From Clostridium neonatale (GTDB lineage Bacteria; Bacillota; Clostridia; Clostridiales; Clostridiaceae): 64,000 bases of DNA. The position numbers were made by a program, and so were the translations under genes. The notes under the pieces are model-generated. The model had not been told where the DNA came from and did no database searches. It saw only the letters and a list, made by a program, of their open reading frames with translations. The stretch is taken from contig NZ_LN890325.1 of assembly GCF_001458595.1 (NCBI RefSeq), positions 83,501 through 147,500 on the forward strand, written 5' to 3'. Positions 54,340 through 63,489 of this stretch are shown in pieces; the first letter of the stretch is position 1, and every line of letters starts with the position of its first letter.

Positions 54340-55170
54340 TTAATGAGGTGAGTCATTTATTTTTATAGAAATCTTAGTCACATAATCATTTTGATTTTGA
54401 ACTGATATTTCATCAATTAATCCTTGCTCATAAGAATAGCCTTCTATGGATAGATTATTTTCACTTATGAACTTCATAAGTCTTTCATAAAGAAATACAT
54501 TTGTATCATAGTAGCCTTTTATATACCCAACTACATACTTTCCCTTAGGTTTTATAAATATATTCTGTTTTGAATCATTTTTTTCTACTCTGGTGAAATA
54601 ATAATCTGGACGTGAGAAATCACTTTTATTTAATCGATTAGCATTTATCATTACTCCAACAGGGTATCCGCTATCAAGTTTATTATTAAAACAATATTTT
54701 AAGTGCTCAGTATATGTATTTATATCATACTCATCTTCAGTTTCCATTATGTAATCACTCAAAACCAGTTTTTCTTCTTCTTGTTCTTCGATTTTAATAT
54801 CATCATCGAAATTGATTCCAAGCTGAGTAAGACTAATTTTAGTATCCATGAGTTTTTTTAATCTTTGAAGATTTTTAATTTCTTTATCAATTGCTTTCTT
54901 TTCTTCTTTAAAAAATTCTATAGCCATTTCAGGATTTCTATTATCAAGGAAAAATTTAATATCTTTAAGAGGCATTCCAAGTCCTTTTAATTGAGTAATT
55001 ACATTGAACAATTCTATCTGATGATGAGAATAATATCTGTATCTATTATTAAGGACTTTTTCAGGGCAGAATAAGCCTATACTGTCATAGTGAAATAAAG
55101 TCTTCTTATGTACATCAAAAAGCTTTGCAAATTCACCAGTTGTAAAATATTTTTTGAAATTATTACTCAT
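54340..55170 (-). CDS. MerR-family regulator with effector-binding domain
   Basis: 276 aa. MerR HTH (about 8-75: YFTTGEFAKLFDVHKKTLFHYDSIGLFCPE...RYYSHHQIELFNVI), a coiled-coil dimer helix (about 80-125) and a C-terminal ~140-residue domain like the GyrI/BmrR drug-binding fold. The ribosome binding site AGGAGG precedes ATG. Its operator is probably the 17-bp dyad at 55189-55205, 19 nt beyond the start codon. Confidence 0.9.
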   Translation of the reverse strand: MSNNFKKYFTTGEFAKLFDVHKKTLFHYDSIGLFCPEKVLNNRYRYYSHHQIELFNVITQLKGLGMPLKDIKFFLDNRNPEMAIEFFKEEKKAIDKEIKNLQRLKKLMDTKISLTQLGINFDDDIKIEEQEEEKLVLSDYIMETEDEYDINTYTEHLKYCFNNKLDSGYPVGVMINANRLNKSDFSRPDYYFTRVEKNDSKQNIFIKPKGKYVVGYIKGYYDTNVFLYERLMKFISENNLSIEGYSYEQGLIDEISVQNQNDYVTKISIKINDSPH

Positions 55171-55183
55171 ACGTTTCCTCCTA

Positions 55184-55214
55184 TTGACTATCCTGTTACA
55201 GGATACGATATTAT
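55184..55214 (+). promoter_or_regulatory. MerR-type promoter with 19-bp spacer and dyad
   Basis: TTGACT (55184-55189), 19 nt, TATTAT (55209-55214), rightward. The spacer holds the perfect dyad TATCCTG-TTA-CAGGATA (55189-55205). Over-long spacers with a dyad are the hallmark of promoters activated by MerR-type DNA distortion. It points away from the merR gene. Confidence 0.7.
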
Positions 55215-55251
55215 AAATTATATATGAATTTCAATTAATATTAAACAATAG

Positions 55252-55303
55252 AAATAACAGAAAATATAATTAATTATGTGGCAGATTTTATCTGTTATTT
55301 TTT
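55252..55303 (+). terminator. Terminator downstream of the MerR-type promoter
   Basis: AAATAACAGA (55252-55261) / TCTGTTATTT (55291-55300) with T residues. It would end a transcript of only about 80 nt. A good AAGGAGG follows near 55318 but no ORF starts there. Confidence 0.65.
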
Positions 55304-55434
55304 ATGTGAGGAAAAGTAAGGAGGATTAATTATTATCTAGCCATCCATGTTCTCTAAAATGTTTGCATAAAGTTCATCAATTGCTAATATTTATGCAGTA
55401 ATGAGAGCATTTTAGCTTTTAAATGCTCATAAAT

Positions 55435-55713
55435 TCAATTTATAGAAGTTATGCTATCTGAATCTGATGTTGTTGAAAATTTATTGCTTTTAATTACGTT
55501 AGATTTCATTTTGAGCGACTTTTCTGTTAATATATCATATATTTCTTTACTTTGGTCTACAAAATTAGTTTTATAAATTTTAATTGAATCAGAATGAGCA
55601 ATTTTATTTATTAGTGGAACATCAGCAGAATCAGGAATAAAATTTGCTACTATTGCAGCAAAGAATAGAGCTGAAGCAATGCCTACGATTTTAACTTTTA
55701 TTTTATCATCCAT
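55435..55713 (-). CDS. Small membrane-anchored hypothetical protein
   Basis: 92 aa. A basic start, one hydrophobic segment (about 8-26: VKIVGIASALFFAAIVANFI) and a polar Ser/Lys-rich remainder suggest a signal-anchored or secreted protein. No family recognised. The ribosome binding site AGGAGTG precedes ATG. It lies leftward between the MerR promoter and an MFS gene. Confidence 0.6.
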   Translation of the reverse strand: MDDKIKVKIVGIASALFFAAIVANFIPDSADVPLINKIAHSDSIKIYKTNFVDQSKEIYDILTEKSLKMKSNVIKSNKFSTTSDSDSITSIN

Positions 55714-55943
55714 TCTAAATCACTCCTAATATTTATTCTTAAAATAAATTTTCAATGTTAACAAGCAAAATTTACTCTCTATAATATATAGACAAAATAA
55801 GAGGTGAAAAAGTTTCAATAATTTTAATAATTTTTACTATTTGTGAAAATTTCTAAAATGAATATATTTAAAGATAACTTGTATAAAAATTACCTTGTAG
55901 CAAGTATAATTAAGGCAAGATTATTTGTAAGGAGAACTTTACT

Positions 55944-57119
55944 ATGTCGGTAAGAGAAAATTATAATCATACAATTTATGCATGCTATATTGGATATATA
56001 ACTCAGGCTATTGTAAATAATTTTGCTCCATTGCTATTTCTAACATTTCAAAGTACTTACGATATTTCAATGGATAAGATAGCATTTTTAGTAACAATGA
56101 ATTTTGGGGTACAGCTTATAGTAGATTTTTTAGCTGCTAAGTTTGTAGATAAAATAGGCTATCGTACTTGTGTGGTAGCAGCACATATTTTTTCGGCAAT
56201 TGGGCTAGCTGGCTTAGCTATATTTCCAGGTATATTTAGCAATCACTACATAGGACTACTCATAGCGATATTCTTTTATGCTATAGGTGGTGGATTAATT
56301 GAGGTTTTGATAAGTCCTATTGTAGAGGCGTGCCCTACAGAGAAGAAAGAAGCAGCAATGAGTCTTTTGCATTCGTTTTATTGCTGGGGACATGTATTTG
56401 TAATTTTAAGTTCAACATTATTTTTTATATTTGTAGGAATTAAAAATTGGTATATACTAGCATGTTTATGGGCAATTATACCTTTATTAAACACATTTTA
56501 TTTTTTAAAGGTTCCTATTCAAACCTTAGTAGAACATGATGAAGGATTATCCACAAAAGAATTGTTTAAATTAAAGGCATTTTGGATATTATTACTTTTA
56601 ATGATTTGCGCAGGGGCATCTGAACAAGGAATGAGTCAGTGGGCATCTGCTTTTGCAGAATCAGGATTAAATGTATCTAAAACAATTGGTGATTTAGCAG
56701 GACCGTGTTCTTTTGCAATTCTTATGGGATTTTCAAGAGTTTTTTATGCAAAGTTTAGTGAGAAAATAAAACTAGATGTATTTATGATTTTTAGTGGTGG
56801 GCTTTGTATAATAAGTTATTTAATAGCGGCATTATCTAGTAATCCTATATGGGGACTTATTGGGTGTGGATTGTGTGGACTTTCAGTTGGAGTTTTATGG
56901 CCAGGAACATTTAGTATTGCATCAAAGAGCTTACGTAGAGGAGGAACTGCAATGTTCGCGTTTTTGGCACTTGCAGGAGATGTAGGCTGTTCGCTAGGAC
57001 CAACAGTTGTAGGAACTATATCTGGAGTTTTTCAAGATGATTTGAAAAAAGGATTTTTAGCAGCGATTATATTCCCGGTATTTTTAATATTAGGATTAGT
57101 TGCGTATAATAAAAAATAA
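55944..57119 (+). CDS. MFS transporter (sugar/metabolite type)
   Basis: 391 aa, twelve predicted membrane segments. DFLAAKFVDKIGYRT is the motif A region (about 54-68). FFYAIGGGLIEVLISPIVEACP and GLSVGVLWPGTFSIASKSL resemble the fucose/glucose permease-like group rather than drug pumps. AAGGAGAAC precedes ATG. Monocistronic with a strong terminator; substrate unknown. Confidence 0.88.
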   Translation: MSVRENYNHTIYACYIGYITQAIVNNFAPLLFLTFQSTYDISMDKIAFLVTMNFGVQLIVDFLAAKFVDKIGYRTCVVAAHIFSAIGLAGLAIFPGIFSNHYIGLLIAIFFYAIGGGLIEVLISPIVEACPTEKKEAAMSLLHSFYCWGHVFVILSSTLFFIFVGIKNWYILACLWAIIPLLNTFYFLKVPIQTLVEHDEGLSTKELFKLKAFWILLLLMICAGASEQGMSQWASAFAESGLNVSKTIGDLAGPCSFAILMGFSRVFYAKFSEKIKLDVFMIFSGGLCIISYLIAALSSNPIWGLIGCGLCGLSVGVLWPGTFSIASKSLRRGGTAMFAFLALAGDVGCSLGPTVVGTISGVFQDDLKKGFLAAIIFPVFLILGLVAYNKK

Positions 57120-57124
57120 GCCAT

Positions 57125-57176
57125 AAAAAGGTGTCTATATCAAGTTTAATGATTATTTTGATATAGACACCTTTTT
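57125..57176. terminator. Bidirectional terminator after the MFS gene
   Basis: 19-bp perfect stem around AAAGGTGTCTATATCAA (57125-57143 with 57158-57176), with T runs on both strands. Confidence 0.9.
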
Positions 57177-57211
57177 ATTTTTTAGAAATTTATATAATAA
57201 ATAAATTATTT

Positions 57212-57877
57212 TTAAAGTGCATTGATGTGTTTAGATATATATTCTTTTACTTCAATAAGATTTTTAAACTGACAGTTTGAGTATTTGATAATTTCATCAG
57301 TAGGTGGTAATAAATCTTCTACATGAAAAGGCAGCATTTGAGCACTGTACGCCGCTATGATTCCGGATGGTGAATCTTCAATAACGATGCATTGTTCAGG
57401 CTTTTTATTAAGTTTTTTAGCAGCTTTTAAGAATATATCAGGGTCAGGTTTTGAGCGCTCTACGTCATCTGCACATATAATTGCATCAAATATATTTTGA
57501 AGACTGTGTATTTTGAGCTGCATATCAAGTTTGTGCCTTGGTGAAGATGTGGCTATGGCAATTTTATAATCATTTGATTTTAAATAATTTATTATTTCAA
57601 GAGCACCTGTCTTCATTGGTACTTGTCCGTTATCTATAGCTTTTTTTAAAGCTTCATCACATTCAGCAAATATTTTTTCTCCAGGAAAGTTATTTCCAAA
57701 GTGATCACTTAAAAGTTTAATACATGTTTTACGGTCACGTCCTATCAAAGTTAAATAAAACTCTAGTGTCATTTCATATCCGTGTTTAGGATAAATTTTC
57801 TTCCAAATATCAAGATAGATTCTTTCAGTATCAAAAATAACACCATCCATATCAAAAATTACTGTATCTCTATTCAT
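57212..57877 (-). CDS. HAD-superfamily phosphatase / beta-phosphoglucomutase-like
   Basis: 221 aa HAD hydrolase, subfamily IA (PgmB/YcjU-like). Motif I is FDMDGVIFDTE (6-16), motif II ATSSPR, motif III the Lys of RSKPDPDIF, and motif IV IEDSPSGIIAA, all intact. It is either a sugar-phosphate phosphatase or a beta-phosphoglucomutase; sequence alone does not decide. AAGGAGC precedes ATG 57877; the frame is open further upstream to 57934. Confidence 0.9.
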   Translation of the reverse strand: MNRDTVIFDMDGVIFDTERIYLDIWKKIYPKHGYEMTLEFYLTLIGRDRKTCIKLLSDHFGNNFPGEKIFAECDEALKKAIDNGQVPMKTGALEIINYLKSNDYKIAIATSSPRHKLDMQLKIHSLQNIFDAIICADDVERSKPDPDIFLKAAKKLNKKPEQCIVIEDSPSGIIAAYSAQMLPFHVEDLLPPTDEIIKYSNCQFKNLIEVKEYISKHINAL

Positions 57878-58012
57878 AAAATTAAGCTCCTTACTATTCT
57901 GATTGTGTTTTATGATAAATAAGTAGTGTGCCATGTTTAATTATATCATATTGGAAAATGTGACTAATTAAATTGTGAAAAGCTAACACTTTATTTATCA
58001 ATAGCTTTTTCC

Positions 58013-58786
58013 TTAAAAAAGAAAGTTACCAACTAAGTATAATATAGCAATATGTATTGGATAGAAAAAATAAAATAAATATTTTAGCCCTGTACCCTTT
58101 TTGCCATTGTAGCAAAGCATGAAAGGGAGTGCTGCTATCATCATCCATTGATAATCAACAAATAATAAATGATTTAAATCATGTCCTCCTGCTAACGTGA
58201 GAAGAAAATATATAATGCAGAATATTCCGTAAGATTTAATTGTATTTAGTTTTGTATCTTTAAAATAGTACATAAGAACACCTAAAAAAACAAATATAAA
58301 AGATCCTTCACAAAATATTAAGTTTGGTAATAATGCAGAAAAAAGCATTATTGATGCACGTAATGGTACAAAAATCATTCCTAAAATACATATTATAGTA
58401 GAAAGAATTTGAAAGATAATAAACTTTCTCATCATTTTCTTTCCTTCTATAGGATTCTCTTTTTTATACTCTTTAATGGAAACAATAACTCCAATAAGAA
58501 AGAACATAACAAATATATTGTTAGTGATAGGTGCATATGGATTTTTAATAATATTATTTAAAATAAGATCACCTACAGCCATAGCACTACCAAAGAAATA
58601 TATTCTTTTTAGATATTTTCTTCTATCATGGGTGTAATGTAATCCCCAGACCATAGTATAAATAAATAGTGGGGCAGATAATCTTCCAATCCAATGAAAC
58701 CATATTGGTATTCCAGGAATGAATTCAGCAATATGATCAATCAACATCAATATTAATGCAATTATTTTAATAGTGGTGCTAGTCAT
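58013..58786 (-). CDS. TraX-family membrane protein
   Basis: 257 aa with seven or eight hydrophobic segments. TIKIIALILMLIDHIAEF, FHWIGRLSAPLFIYTMVWGLHYT and a C-terminal FFYPIHIAILYL match TraX, named after the F-pilin acetylating protein. Chromosomal homologs are common in clostridia and may be membrane acyltransferases of unknown target. No conjugation genes are nearby. GGAGG precedes ATG. Confidence 0.9.
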   Translation of the reverse strand: MTSTTIKIIALILMLIDHIAEFIPGIPIWFHWIGRLSAPLFIYTMVWGLHYTHDRRKYLKRIYFFGSAMAVGDLILNNIIKNPYAPITNNIFVMFFLIGVIVSIKEYKKENPIEGKKMMRKFIIFQILSTIICILGMIFVPLRASIMLFSALLPNLIFCEGSFIFVFLGVLMYYFKDTKLNTIKSYGIFCIIYFLLTLAGGHDLNHLLFVDYQWMMIAALPFMLCYNGKKGTGLKYLFYFFYPIHIAILYLVGNFLF

Positions 58787-58950
58787 ATTTATGACCTCCT
58801 GATTATATATTTTAAGTTTTATCTAATGTAGATGTTGCATAATTATATATCCCAGCTAGATAAATAAAAATCGAATCTGTTGTACATATATGTATTTTTA
58901 TATATAGGAAAATGTATGTATACAAGAATATGAGAATATATAAATAATTA

Positions 58951-58983
58951 TATACCTAAATAAAACAATAATATTTAGGTATA
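58951..58983. terminator. Hairpin downstream of the amidotransferase gene
   Basis: 12-bp perfect stem TATACCTAAATA / TATTTAGGTATA in the gap after the leftward 59 kb gene, with a small GCC/GGC hairpin just beside it. Confidence 0.55.
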
Positions 58984-59050
58984 TTAAGCCTTTTTGGCTA
59001 TACGTTTATATTACCATTGTTTAAGTTAATAAAATAATATTAAACTTTTA

Positions 59051-59782
59051 TTATTTGCAAACGGAAATAAATGCTTCAAATATTTTTAATCCATTTTCAT
59101 GGTTGCTTTCAGCCATCATTTCTGGATGGAATTGAACACCTACAATAAAATTGTTATCATCAATTTTTTCTATGGCTTCTATGATGTTATCTTTAGAGCG
59201 AGCAGTTATTTTGAAGCCAGGAGCAACTTTATTAACAGATTGGTGGTGATAACTGTTAGTTACTGTCTTATTACCTAAAACATCATATAGGAAAGAGCCT
59301 TTTTCAATATCAATTGTGTGAGTAAGGGCACCCATACTTGTTGACTGGGAGTGCTTAAGTTGTGTTCCTTTTGCATAAGATAGGTCTTGATATAATGTTC
59401 CACCAAAGAATATATTTATGATTTGTATGCCTCTACAGATGCACAATATAGGTTTCTTGTGCTTATTTGCTGCATTTATAAGCTTCATTTCAAAGTCATC
59501 TCTTTCTGTAGATATTGTTCCTAATTTCTCAGCTGGTTCTTCATTAAATAAAAGTGGATTTGGATCTGGTCCTCCAGATAATATTAATCCATCTAAAATT
59601 TTAACTTGCTCTTCAATTACTTTTTCATCAGAAGTGATAGGAAGTATAACTGGTATTCCACCAGCGTTAATAACGGAATTAGTATAATCCATATTAATTC
59701 TGCAATAAGTATATGAGAAATATTCGCTTGAGGCCATTTCAGAAGATATGCCACTGCTAATTCCTATAATTGGTTTTTTCAT
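59051..59782 (-). CDS. puuD-like: Gamma-glutamyl-GABA hydrolase-like class I amidotransferase
   Basis: 243 aa peptidase C26 protein. The nucleophile is C116 in CICRGIQIIN and the His of the triad is in GVQFHPE. SGGPDPNP and SYHHQSVNKV are typical of PuuD/glutamine amidotransferase-like hydrolases that cut gamma-glutamyl amides. AAAGGAG precedes ATG 59782 (a TTG two codons earlier is in frame). Monocistronic, leftward; no putrescine genes around it. Confidence 0.9.
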   Translation of the reverse strand: MKKPIIGISSGISSEMASSEYFSYTYCRINMDYTNSVINAGGIPVILPITSDEKVIEEQVKILDGLILSGGPDPNPLLFNEEPAEKLGTISTERDDFEMKLINAANKHKKPILCICRGIQIINIFFGGTLYQDLSYAKGTQLKHSQSTSMGALTHTIDIEKGSFLYDVLGNKTVTNSYHHQSVNKVAPGFKITARSKDNIIEAIEKIDDNNFIVGVQFHPEMMAESNHENGLKIFEAFISVCK

Positions 59783-59788
59783 ATTCAA

Positions 59789-60100
59789 TAACTCCTTTAT
59801 TTGTTAGTTTATAATTTGTGTATCATTTATAAATTTTTGAATGATAATTTAATTACTGCATATTTAATAGTTTAAGTGTATATAAATGTGATGCATGACT
59901 TGGATAAACGTTTGATTTTTTATTAAAATGAGAAATACAACTTTGCTGTTAATTCTTAATAAATTATCGGAATATTTCGTTATGAGATTATGTGTGGTTG
60001 CTAATATTTAATTTTTTATTGTTTCTAGCTTATGTACTTACATTTATTTAAAATAATAAAAGAGTAGGTATATATACAAGTTGTTATGATTTAAAAGTAA
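59789..60100. other. Gene-free AT-rich gap
   Basis: About 310 nt holding the promoter region of the leftward amidotransferase gene. I see no ORF with a ribosome binding site and no RNA gene. Confidence 0.5.
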
Positions 60101-60137
60101 AACCCTATTAAGTAATATTTTATTACTTAATAGGGTT
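60101..60137 (-). terminator. Terminator of the liv operon
   Basis: 17-bp perfect stem AACCCTATTAAGTAATA / TATTACTTAATAGGGTT with a 3-nt loop; T-rich on the minus strand after the stem. Confidence 0.9.
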
Positions 60138-60140
60138 AAA

Positions 60141-60845
60141 TTATTCTCCAAGATAAGCATTTTTAATAGCAGCATCATTTAATAAATCTTGAGCATTACC
60201 AGAAGTTACTATCTTACCAGTTTCAAGAACATAAGCTCTGTGCGCTATTGCTAATGCCATATTAGCATTTTGCTCAACTAAAAGTACAGTTGTACCACTT
60301 TTATTTATTTCAACTATTGTATCAAAAATATCTTTAACAACAAGAGGTGCAAGTCCCATTGATGGTTCATCAAGTAGAAGCATTTCTGGTCTGTTCATTA
60401 AAGCCCTACCTATTGCAAGCATTTGTTGCTCACCACCAGAAAGAGTACCAGCAGCTTGTTTTTCTCTTTCCTTTAATCTTGGAAATTTTGAAAACACAAT
60501 TTCTAAGTCTTGTTTTATTCCAGCCTTATCTTTTCTTAAATAAGCTCCAAGCTCTAGGTTCTCCATAACAGTTAATTCAGGAAAGACTCTTCTTCCTTCA
60601 GGTACATGAGAAAGCCCTAAAGAAACTATTTTATTTGAAGGAACCTTATTCAATGGTGATCCTTTAAATGTTATATTTCCTGATTTAATAGGTTCAAGGC
60701 CTGAAATAGCTCTAAGTGTTGATGTTTTACCGGCACCATTAGCACCTATTAATGTAACTATTTCGCCTTGCTCTACTTCAAGAGAAATATTCTTTAATGC
60801 ATGTATTACACCATAGTAAAGATTTATATTGTCTAGTTTTAGCAC
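60141..60845 (-). CDS. livF: Branched-chain amino acid ABC transporter ATPase LivF
   Basis: 234 aa. Walker A LIGANGAGKTST (about 33-44), signature LSGGEQQM, Walker B MLLLDEPSMGLAP and the switch His in LLVEQN context follow the LivF pattern. It energises uptake together with LivG. It is the last gene of the leftward operon, 2 nt after livG, with a terminator immediately after its stop. Confidence 0.96.
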   Translation of the reverse strand: MLKLDNINLYYGVIHALKNISLEVEQGEIVTLIGANGAGKTSTLRAISGLEPIKSGNITFKGSPLNKVPSNKIVSLGLSHVPEGRRVFPELTVMENLELGAYLRKDKAGIKQDLEIVFSKFPRLKEREKQAAGTLSGGEQQMLAIGRALMNRPEMLLLDEPSMGLAPLVVKDIFDTIVEINKSGTTVLLVEQNANMALAIAHRAYVLETGKIVTSGNAQDLLNDAAIKNAYLGE

Positions 60846-60847
60846 GT

Positions 60848-61606
60848 TTATGCCCCCTCTCCAAGATAAGCTTCAATTACCTTAGGATTGTTTTTTATTT
60901 CATCTGGAGTTCCTTCAGCAATTTTCTTTCCATAATCAAGAACAGCTATTTTGTCGCATATTCCCATTACTAATTTCATGTCATGTTCAATTAATAATAT
61001 AGAAAGATTATATTTTTCTTTTATCCAATTTATTAAATCCATAAGTTCCGCAGTTTCTTGTGGATTCATCCCAGCTGCAGGTTCATCTAATAATAATAGA
61101 GAAGGCTTTGCAGCAAGAGCTCTTACTATTTCAAGTTTTCTTTGTTCTCCATAAGGAAGGTTGCTTGCAAGTTCGTCCTTTTTTACATCAAGAGAAAAAA
61201 CCTTAAGTAGTTCAATACTCTTTCTATTTATTTCTTCTTCTTCTCTTTTGAATTTAGGAGTTCTAAGGATTGAATCAAAAAGAGAATATTTAACCCTATA
61301 GTTGAAACTTACTTTTACATTATCAAGAACACTAAGACTAGAAAAAAGGCGTATATTTTGAAATGTTCTTGCTATTTTTTTCTTAGTAATATTGTAAGGT
61401 TTAAGACCATGTATATCTTCGCCTAGATAATTTATTGATCCACTAGTTGGAGTATAAACGCCAGTCAACATGTTAAATATAGTTGTTTTACCAGCACCAT
61501 TTGGTCCGATAAGTCCAACTATCTCTTTTTCGTCTATAGTAAGATTAAAATCAGAAACTGCTTTTAATCCACCGAATTCTATTGATAAGTTTTTTGCATT
61601 TAACAT
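60848..61606 (-). CDS. livG: Branched-chain amino acid ABC transporter ATPase LivG
   Basis: 252 aa. Walker A LIGPNGAGKTTI (about 32-43), Walker B LLLLDEPAAGMNPQE, switch IEHDMKLVMG. The signature is LPYGEQRKLEI, the LPYG variant usual in LivG. It lies 3 nt after livM and 2 nt before livF, with overlapping ribosome binding sites, so translation is coupled. Confidence 0.96.
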   Translation of the reverse strand: MLNAKNLSIEFGGLKAVSDFNLTIDEKEIVGLIGPNGAGKTTIFNMLTGVYTPTSGSINYLGEDIHGLKPYNITKKKIARTFQNIRLFSSLSVLDNVKVSFNYRVKYSLFDSILRTPKFKREEEEINRKSIELLKVFSLDVKKDELASNLPYGEQRKLEIVRALAAKPSLLLLDEPAAGMNPQETAELMDLINWIKEKYNLSILLIEHDMKLVMGICDKIAVLDYGKKIAEGTPDEIKNNPKVIEAYLGEGA

Positions 61607-61609
61607 TAA

Positions 61610-62581
61610 TTAAGCCTCCTTTCCATTTTCAATATCACTATTTTTCTTTAATTTATCTAATTTAAATATTTTAAAAGTAATTTCTTTATCACCTAATAAT
61701 CCTTGAGGTCTGAATATCATAAGTATTATTAAAGCTAATGGATATAATATCATTCTGAAGTTTTGGAATCCTCTTAATAATTCAGGTAAGAATGTTAATA
61801 TTATAGTAGCTATAACCGAACCAGAAAGTGACCCCATTCCACCAAATACTACAAATGTTAAATAATCAATTGATTTGTTAAAGTCAAATGCAGTCGGTTG
61901 AATATATCCCATGTAATGAGCGTAAAGTCCTCCAGCAAGTCCAGCGAAGAAAGCTCCGATGACAAAGGCCATTATTTTATATTTAAAAGCATTGATTCCC
62001 ATAGATTCAGCAGCAATTTCATTTTCACGTACAGAAAGCATTGCTCTACCTTGAGACGAATGAATAATATTATAAATAATAACTATAGTAATTACTGCGA
62101 ATATAAATGCTATTGTAAAATTAGTTTTTTTAGGTATGCCTGTAAGCCCTCTTGCACCACCTATAAAATCTATATTCATAATTACAATTCTTATGATTTC
62201 ACAAAAAGCTAGTGTTGTTATTGCAAAGTAATCTCCTGTTAATCTTAAAGTAGGATATCCAATTAAAGCTGCTATAATGCATGCTATAATTGCACCAATA
62301 AATATAGAAACCATAAATGGAAGCTCAGCTTTTTGAGTAAGTATTGCTGAAAGATAAGCCCCAATAGACATAAAACCAGCATGTCCTAAACATAATTGTC
62401 CTGTAAACCCAACAATAAGATTTAATGAAACTGCAAGCATTATATTAATTAATGCTAAATTTATTATTCCAGCATAGTATGAATTTATAACTTTAGTTTT
62501 TGTTAATCCATATATTATTACATAAGTTAATATAACTCCAATAATTGTTAGAACTGATTTTTTATTTATTTTATTCTTCAT
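61610..62581 (-). CDS. livM: Branched-chain amino acid ABC permease LivM
   Basis: 323 aa with eight or nine hydrophobic segments. GFTGQLCLGHAGFMSIGAYLSAIL and the EAA-like loop ENEIAAESMGINAFKYKI mark LivM. GTG 62590 lies within the ribosome binding site AGGTG, so ATG 62581 is preferred. It forms the membrane channel with LivH. Confidence 0.95.
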   Translation of the reverse strand: MKNKINKKSVLTIIGVILTYVIIYGLTKTKVINSYYAGIINLALINIMLAVSLNLIVGFTGQLCLGHAGFMSIGAYLSAILTQKAELPFMVSIFIGAIIACIIAALIGYPTLRLTGDYFAITTLAFCEIIRIVIMNIDFIGGARGLTGIPKKTNFTIAFIFAVITIVIIYNIIHSSQGRAMLSVRENEIAAESMGINAFKYKIMAFVIGAFFAGLAGGLYAHYMGYIQPTAFDFNKSIDYLTFVVFGGMGSLSGSVIATIILTFLPELLRGFQNFRMILYPLALIILMIFRPQGLLGDKEITFKIFKLDKLKKNSDIENGKEA

Positions 62582-62590
62582 ACTTATCAC

Positions 62591-63466
62591 CTACACTTTC
62601 ACATTAGCCTTTTTACCCAAAAGACCAGAAGGCTTAATTAATAGTATTAAAATTAAAATACCAAATACTATTGCATCTGAGAAGCTAGTTGATATGTATG
62701 CTTTAGATAATGTTTCTAAAATTCCAATTAAAAGACCACCAACAAGTGCTCCAGGAATGCTTCCAATACCGCCAAGAACGGCAGCTACGAAAGATTTAAG
62801 TCCAGGCATAACTCCTATGTAAGGTGTGATACTTGGATAAGATATTGCAACTAATACACCTGCTATACCAGCTAATGCTGAACCAAGAGCAAATGTGAAA
62901 GAAATAGTGTTATTAACATTTATACCCATAAGAGAAGCGGCTTCAATATCTTGAGATGCAGCTCTCATTGCTTTACCTAATTTAGTTTTATATACAATAA
63001 ATTGAAGAACTATAACAAGTAATGCAGATACTAAAAACATTAATATTGTTTTCCATTGTATTTGAACAGCGCCTATATTAAGAGCCCCAGCATTGATTAA
63101 ATCAGGGAATGGTTTAGGATCAGAACCAACTAAGATTCTCATACTGTTTTGTAATAATAATGATACACCAATTGCAGTAATAAGCAGAGTTATTCTTGGA
63201 GAATTTCTTAAAGGCTTATAAGCAATTTTTTCAATTATTATACCTGCTAGTGATGATACCGCCATGGCTACTAAAAGTGTAGGTATTAACGGTAATTTTA
63301 GCGTAGTAGCAGAATAGAAGCCCGCGAAGGCTCCTATCATGTAAATTTCGCCATGAGCGAAGTTTATAAGTTGTATTATTCCATAAACCATTGTATAACC
63401 TAATGCTAGGAGGGCATACACGCTACCTAAAGCAAGCCCATTAATAAGTTGTTGTATAAATTCCAT
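62591..63466 (-). CDS. livH: Branched-chain amino acid ABC permease LivH
   Basis: 291 aa with eight or so hydrophobic segments. GLALGSVYALLALGYTMVYGI and QLINFAHGEIYMIGAF at the start and the DIEAASLMGINVNNTI loop are LivH signatures. TAGGAGG precedes ATG. It lies 23 nt after livK and ends 9 nt before the livM start. Confidence 0.96.
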   Translation of the reverse strand: MEFIQQLINGLALGSVYALLALGYTMVYGIIQLINFAHGEIYMIGAFAGFYSATTLKLPLIPTLLVAMAVSSLAGIIIEKIAYKPLRNSPRITLLITAIGVSLLLQNSMRILVGSDPKPFPDLINAGALNIGAVQIQWKTILMFLVSALLVIVLQFIVYKTKLGKAMRAASQDIEAASLMGINVNNTISFTFALGSALAGIAGVLVAISYPSITPYIGVMPGLKSFVAAVLGGIGSIPGALVGGLLIGILETLSKAYISTSFSDAIVFGILILILLIKPSGLLGKKANVKV

Positions 63467-63489
63467 AGTGTATTCCTCCTATATATTGA

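Noticed and set aside
58013..58786. Conjugative element, suggested by the TraX-like gene
   Set aside because: Chromosomal TraX homologs are common in clostridia and no other transfer gene is present.
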